Assembly (NCBI GenBank): GCA_003170115.1 | Contig: PMZS01000056.1 | Span: 4,874-11,354 of the forward strand | Source: Spirochaetaceae bacterium | Lineage (GTDB): Bacteria; Spirochaetota; Spirochaetia; SZUA-6; Fen-1364 | DNA: 6,481 bases | Direction of reading: 5' to 3' | Part shown: piece after piece, positions 5,855-6,481 of the stretch | Layout of the letters: every line of letters starts with the position of its first letter | Position numbering within the stretch: the first letter of the stretch is position 1 | Translations under genes and position numbers: made by a program | The notes under the pieces: model-generated | What the model saw: the letters and a program-made list of their open reading frames with translations, nothing else | Told to the model about the DNA's origin: nothing | Databases searched by the model: none

Positions 5855-6481
5855 TTACATGTACGCTCGGAGGGTATGGCTGCGGGAGGGATGCTGGAGC
5901 CTCTTTATGGCTTTCTTTTCGATCTGGCGGATCCTCTCCTTCGTGAGCTTGTACATGCTGCCGATCTCCTTCAGTGACATGGGCCGCTTGCCGTTGAGAC
6001 CGAAGCGGTATTGCACGATCTCGGATTCCTTCTGGGAGAGCGAGGTCAGGATCCCATCGATGTCCTGCCGCAGCGAGTTGGAGATGACCACGTCGTCCGG
6101 GGTAGTGTGGTTCTTGTCTTCGACGAAATCCCCGAGCAGTGACGAGTCCTTCTCGGAGTATACGGGGGTGTCCAGCGAGATCAGCTCCCGGGAAATGTTC
6201 AGGAGATCGGACACGTGCTCCCGATCGAGGTCCAGCTTCTTGGCGATCATGTCCGTTTCCGAGACGAGGAACTGCTCTCCCTGGAGGTCTTTCCTGACCT
6301 TCTCGATCTGCACCAGCTCGTTCGCCCTGTTCAGGGGCAGGCGGATCATACGCGACTTCTCGCAGATGGCCTTGAGGATCGCCTGCCGGATCCACCAGAC
6401 TGCGTAAGAAATGAAGTGGTATCCCTTCTCCACGTCGAACCGCTCGATGGCCTTGATGAGCCCGATGTTGCCCTCGCTGAT
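5855..6481 (-). CDS. rpoD: RNA polymerase sigma-70 factor, primary (RpoD/SigA-like) type, N-terminus missing
   Basis: The frame enters from the right edge, and 208 C-terminal residues are visible (numbered from 6481). A GTG at 6433 is only an internal valine, because GNIGLIKAIERFDVEKGYHF, the core of region 2.1-2.3, continues upstream of it. Region 2.3-2.4 is at about 21-50 (FISYAVWWIRQAILKA, -10 melting and recognition), region 3 at about 50-100, the region 3.2 finger at about 103-122 (SLDTPV then DSSLLGDFVED), and region 4 at about 127-200, with the -35-binding helix-turn-helix MSLKEIGSMYKLTKERIRQIEKKAIKRLQHPSR split over 168-200. This pattern is that of primary or closely related sigma factors, not ECF or heat-shock types. 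The group 1 versus group 2 decision, and so the symbol rpoD, is tentative because regions 1 and 2.1 are out of view. The TAA stop at 5855-5857 directly abuts the shared terminator. Confidence 0.9.
   Translation of the reverse strand: MSEGNIGLIKAIERFDVEKGYHFISYAVWWIRQAILKAICEKSRMIRLPLNRANELVQIEKVRKDLQGEQFLVSETDMIAKKLDLDREHVSDLLNISRELISLDTPVYSEKDSSLLGDFVEDKNHTTPDDVVISNSLRQDIDGILTSLSQKESEIVQYRFGLNGKRPMSLKEIGSMYKLTKERIRQIEKKAIKRLQHPSRSHTLRAYM

Noticed and set aside
5859..6407. 182-codon plus-strand open frame opposite the sigma factor
   Set aside because: The translation is rich in Ser/Arg with no recognisable family pattern, and the opposite strand encodes well-conserved sigma-70 regions 2 to 4.
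1..6481. CRISPR array, tRNA/rRNA, insertion sequence, or defence/phage system
   Set aside because: No regularly spaced repeats, cloverleaf-like non-coding stretch, transposase motif or terminal inverted repeats were seen, and the largest non-coding gap is only 104 bases.

Overview
The window is ordinary bacterial chromosome with seven protein genes packed almost wall to wall. There is no sign of a mobile element, CRISPR array, RNA gene or phage. The DNA is GC-rich and all genes use the same style of GC-ending codons, so nothing looks recently acquired. The lineage cannot be fixed from sequence alone. The sigma factor tail (WWIRQAILKA, then RLPLNRANELVQIEKVRK) resembles the short primary-type sigma factors I associate with Spirochaetota and Bacteroidota more than the classical proteobacterial RpoD. 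The FecR-like plus TPR protein at the left edge would also fit a Gram-negative or spirochaete-like envelope. This placement is a weak inference.

Layout from left to right: a 5'-truncated FecR-like/TPR protein (+) overlaps ridA (+) by four bases in a GTGA junction. Convergent to these is a HAD phosphatase of the phosphoglycolate phosphatase type (-). Divergent from that is a two-SIS-domain sugar-phosphate isomerase/deaminase (+). Convergent again is a methyltransferase with an N-terminal zinc ribbon (-). Divergent from that is a Rep/UvrD-type superfamily 1 helicase (+). Last is the C-terminal part of a sigma-70 factor (-), which runs off the right edge. A strong bidirectional intrinsic terminator fills the 30-base gap between helicase and sigma factor. 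After the first pair every gene switches strand, so apart from the first pair (and the sigma gene, which continues out of view) these are single-gene transcription units.

The genes are housekeeping functions rather than one pathway: metabolite damage control (RidA, phosphoglycolate phosphatase), amino-sugar metabolism (SIS protein), DNA replication/repair (helicase), transcription initiation (sigma factor), and a methyltransferase of unknown substrate. I found no convincing new multi-gene system.

The most interesting signal is regulatory. Two minus-strand genes have good sigma-70-type promoters placed so close to the ATG that the predicted transcripts are leaderless (methyltransferase) or nearly so (phosphatase), and neither has a Shine-Dalgarno sequence. 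By contrast ridA and the SIS gene have purine-rich Shine-Dalgarno sequences.
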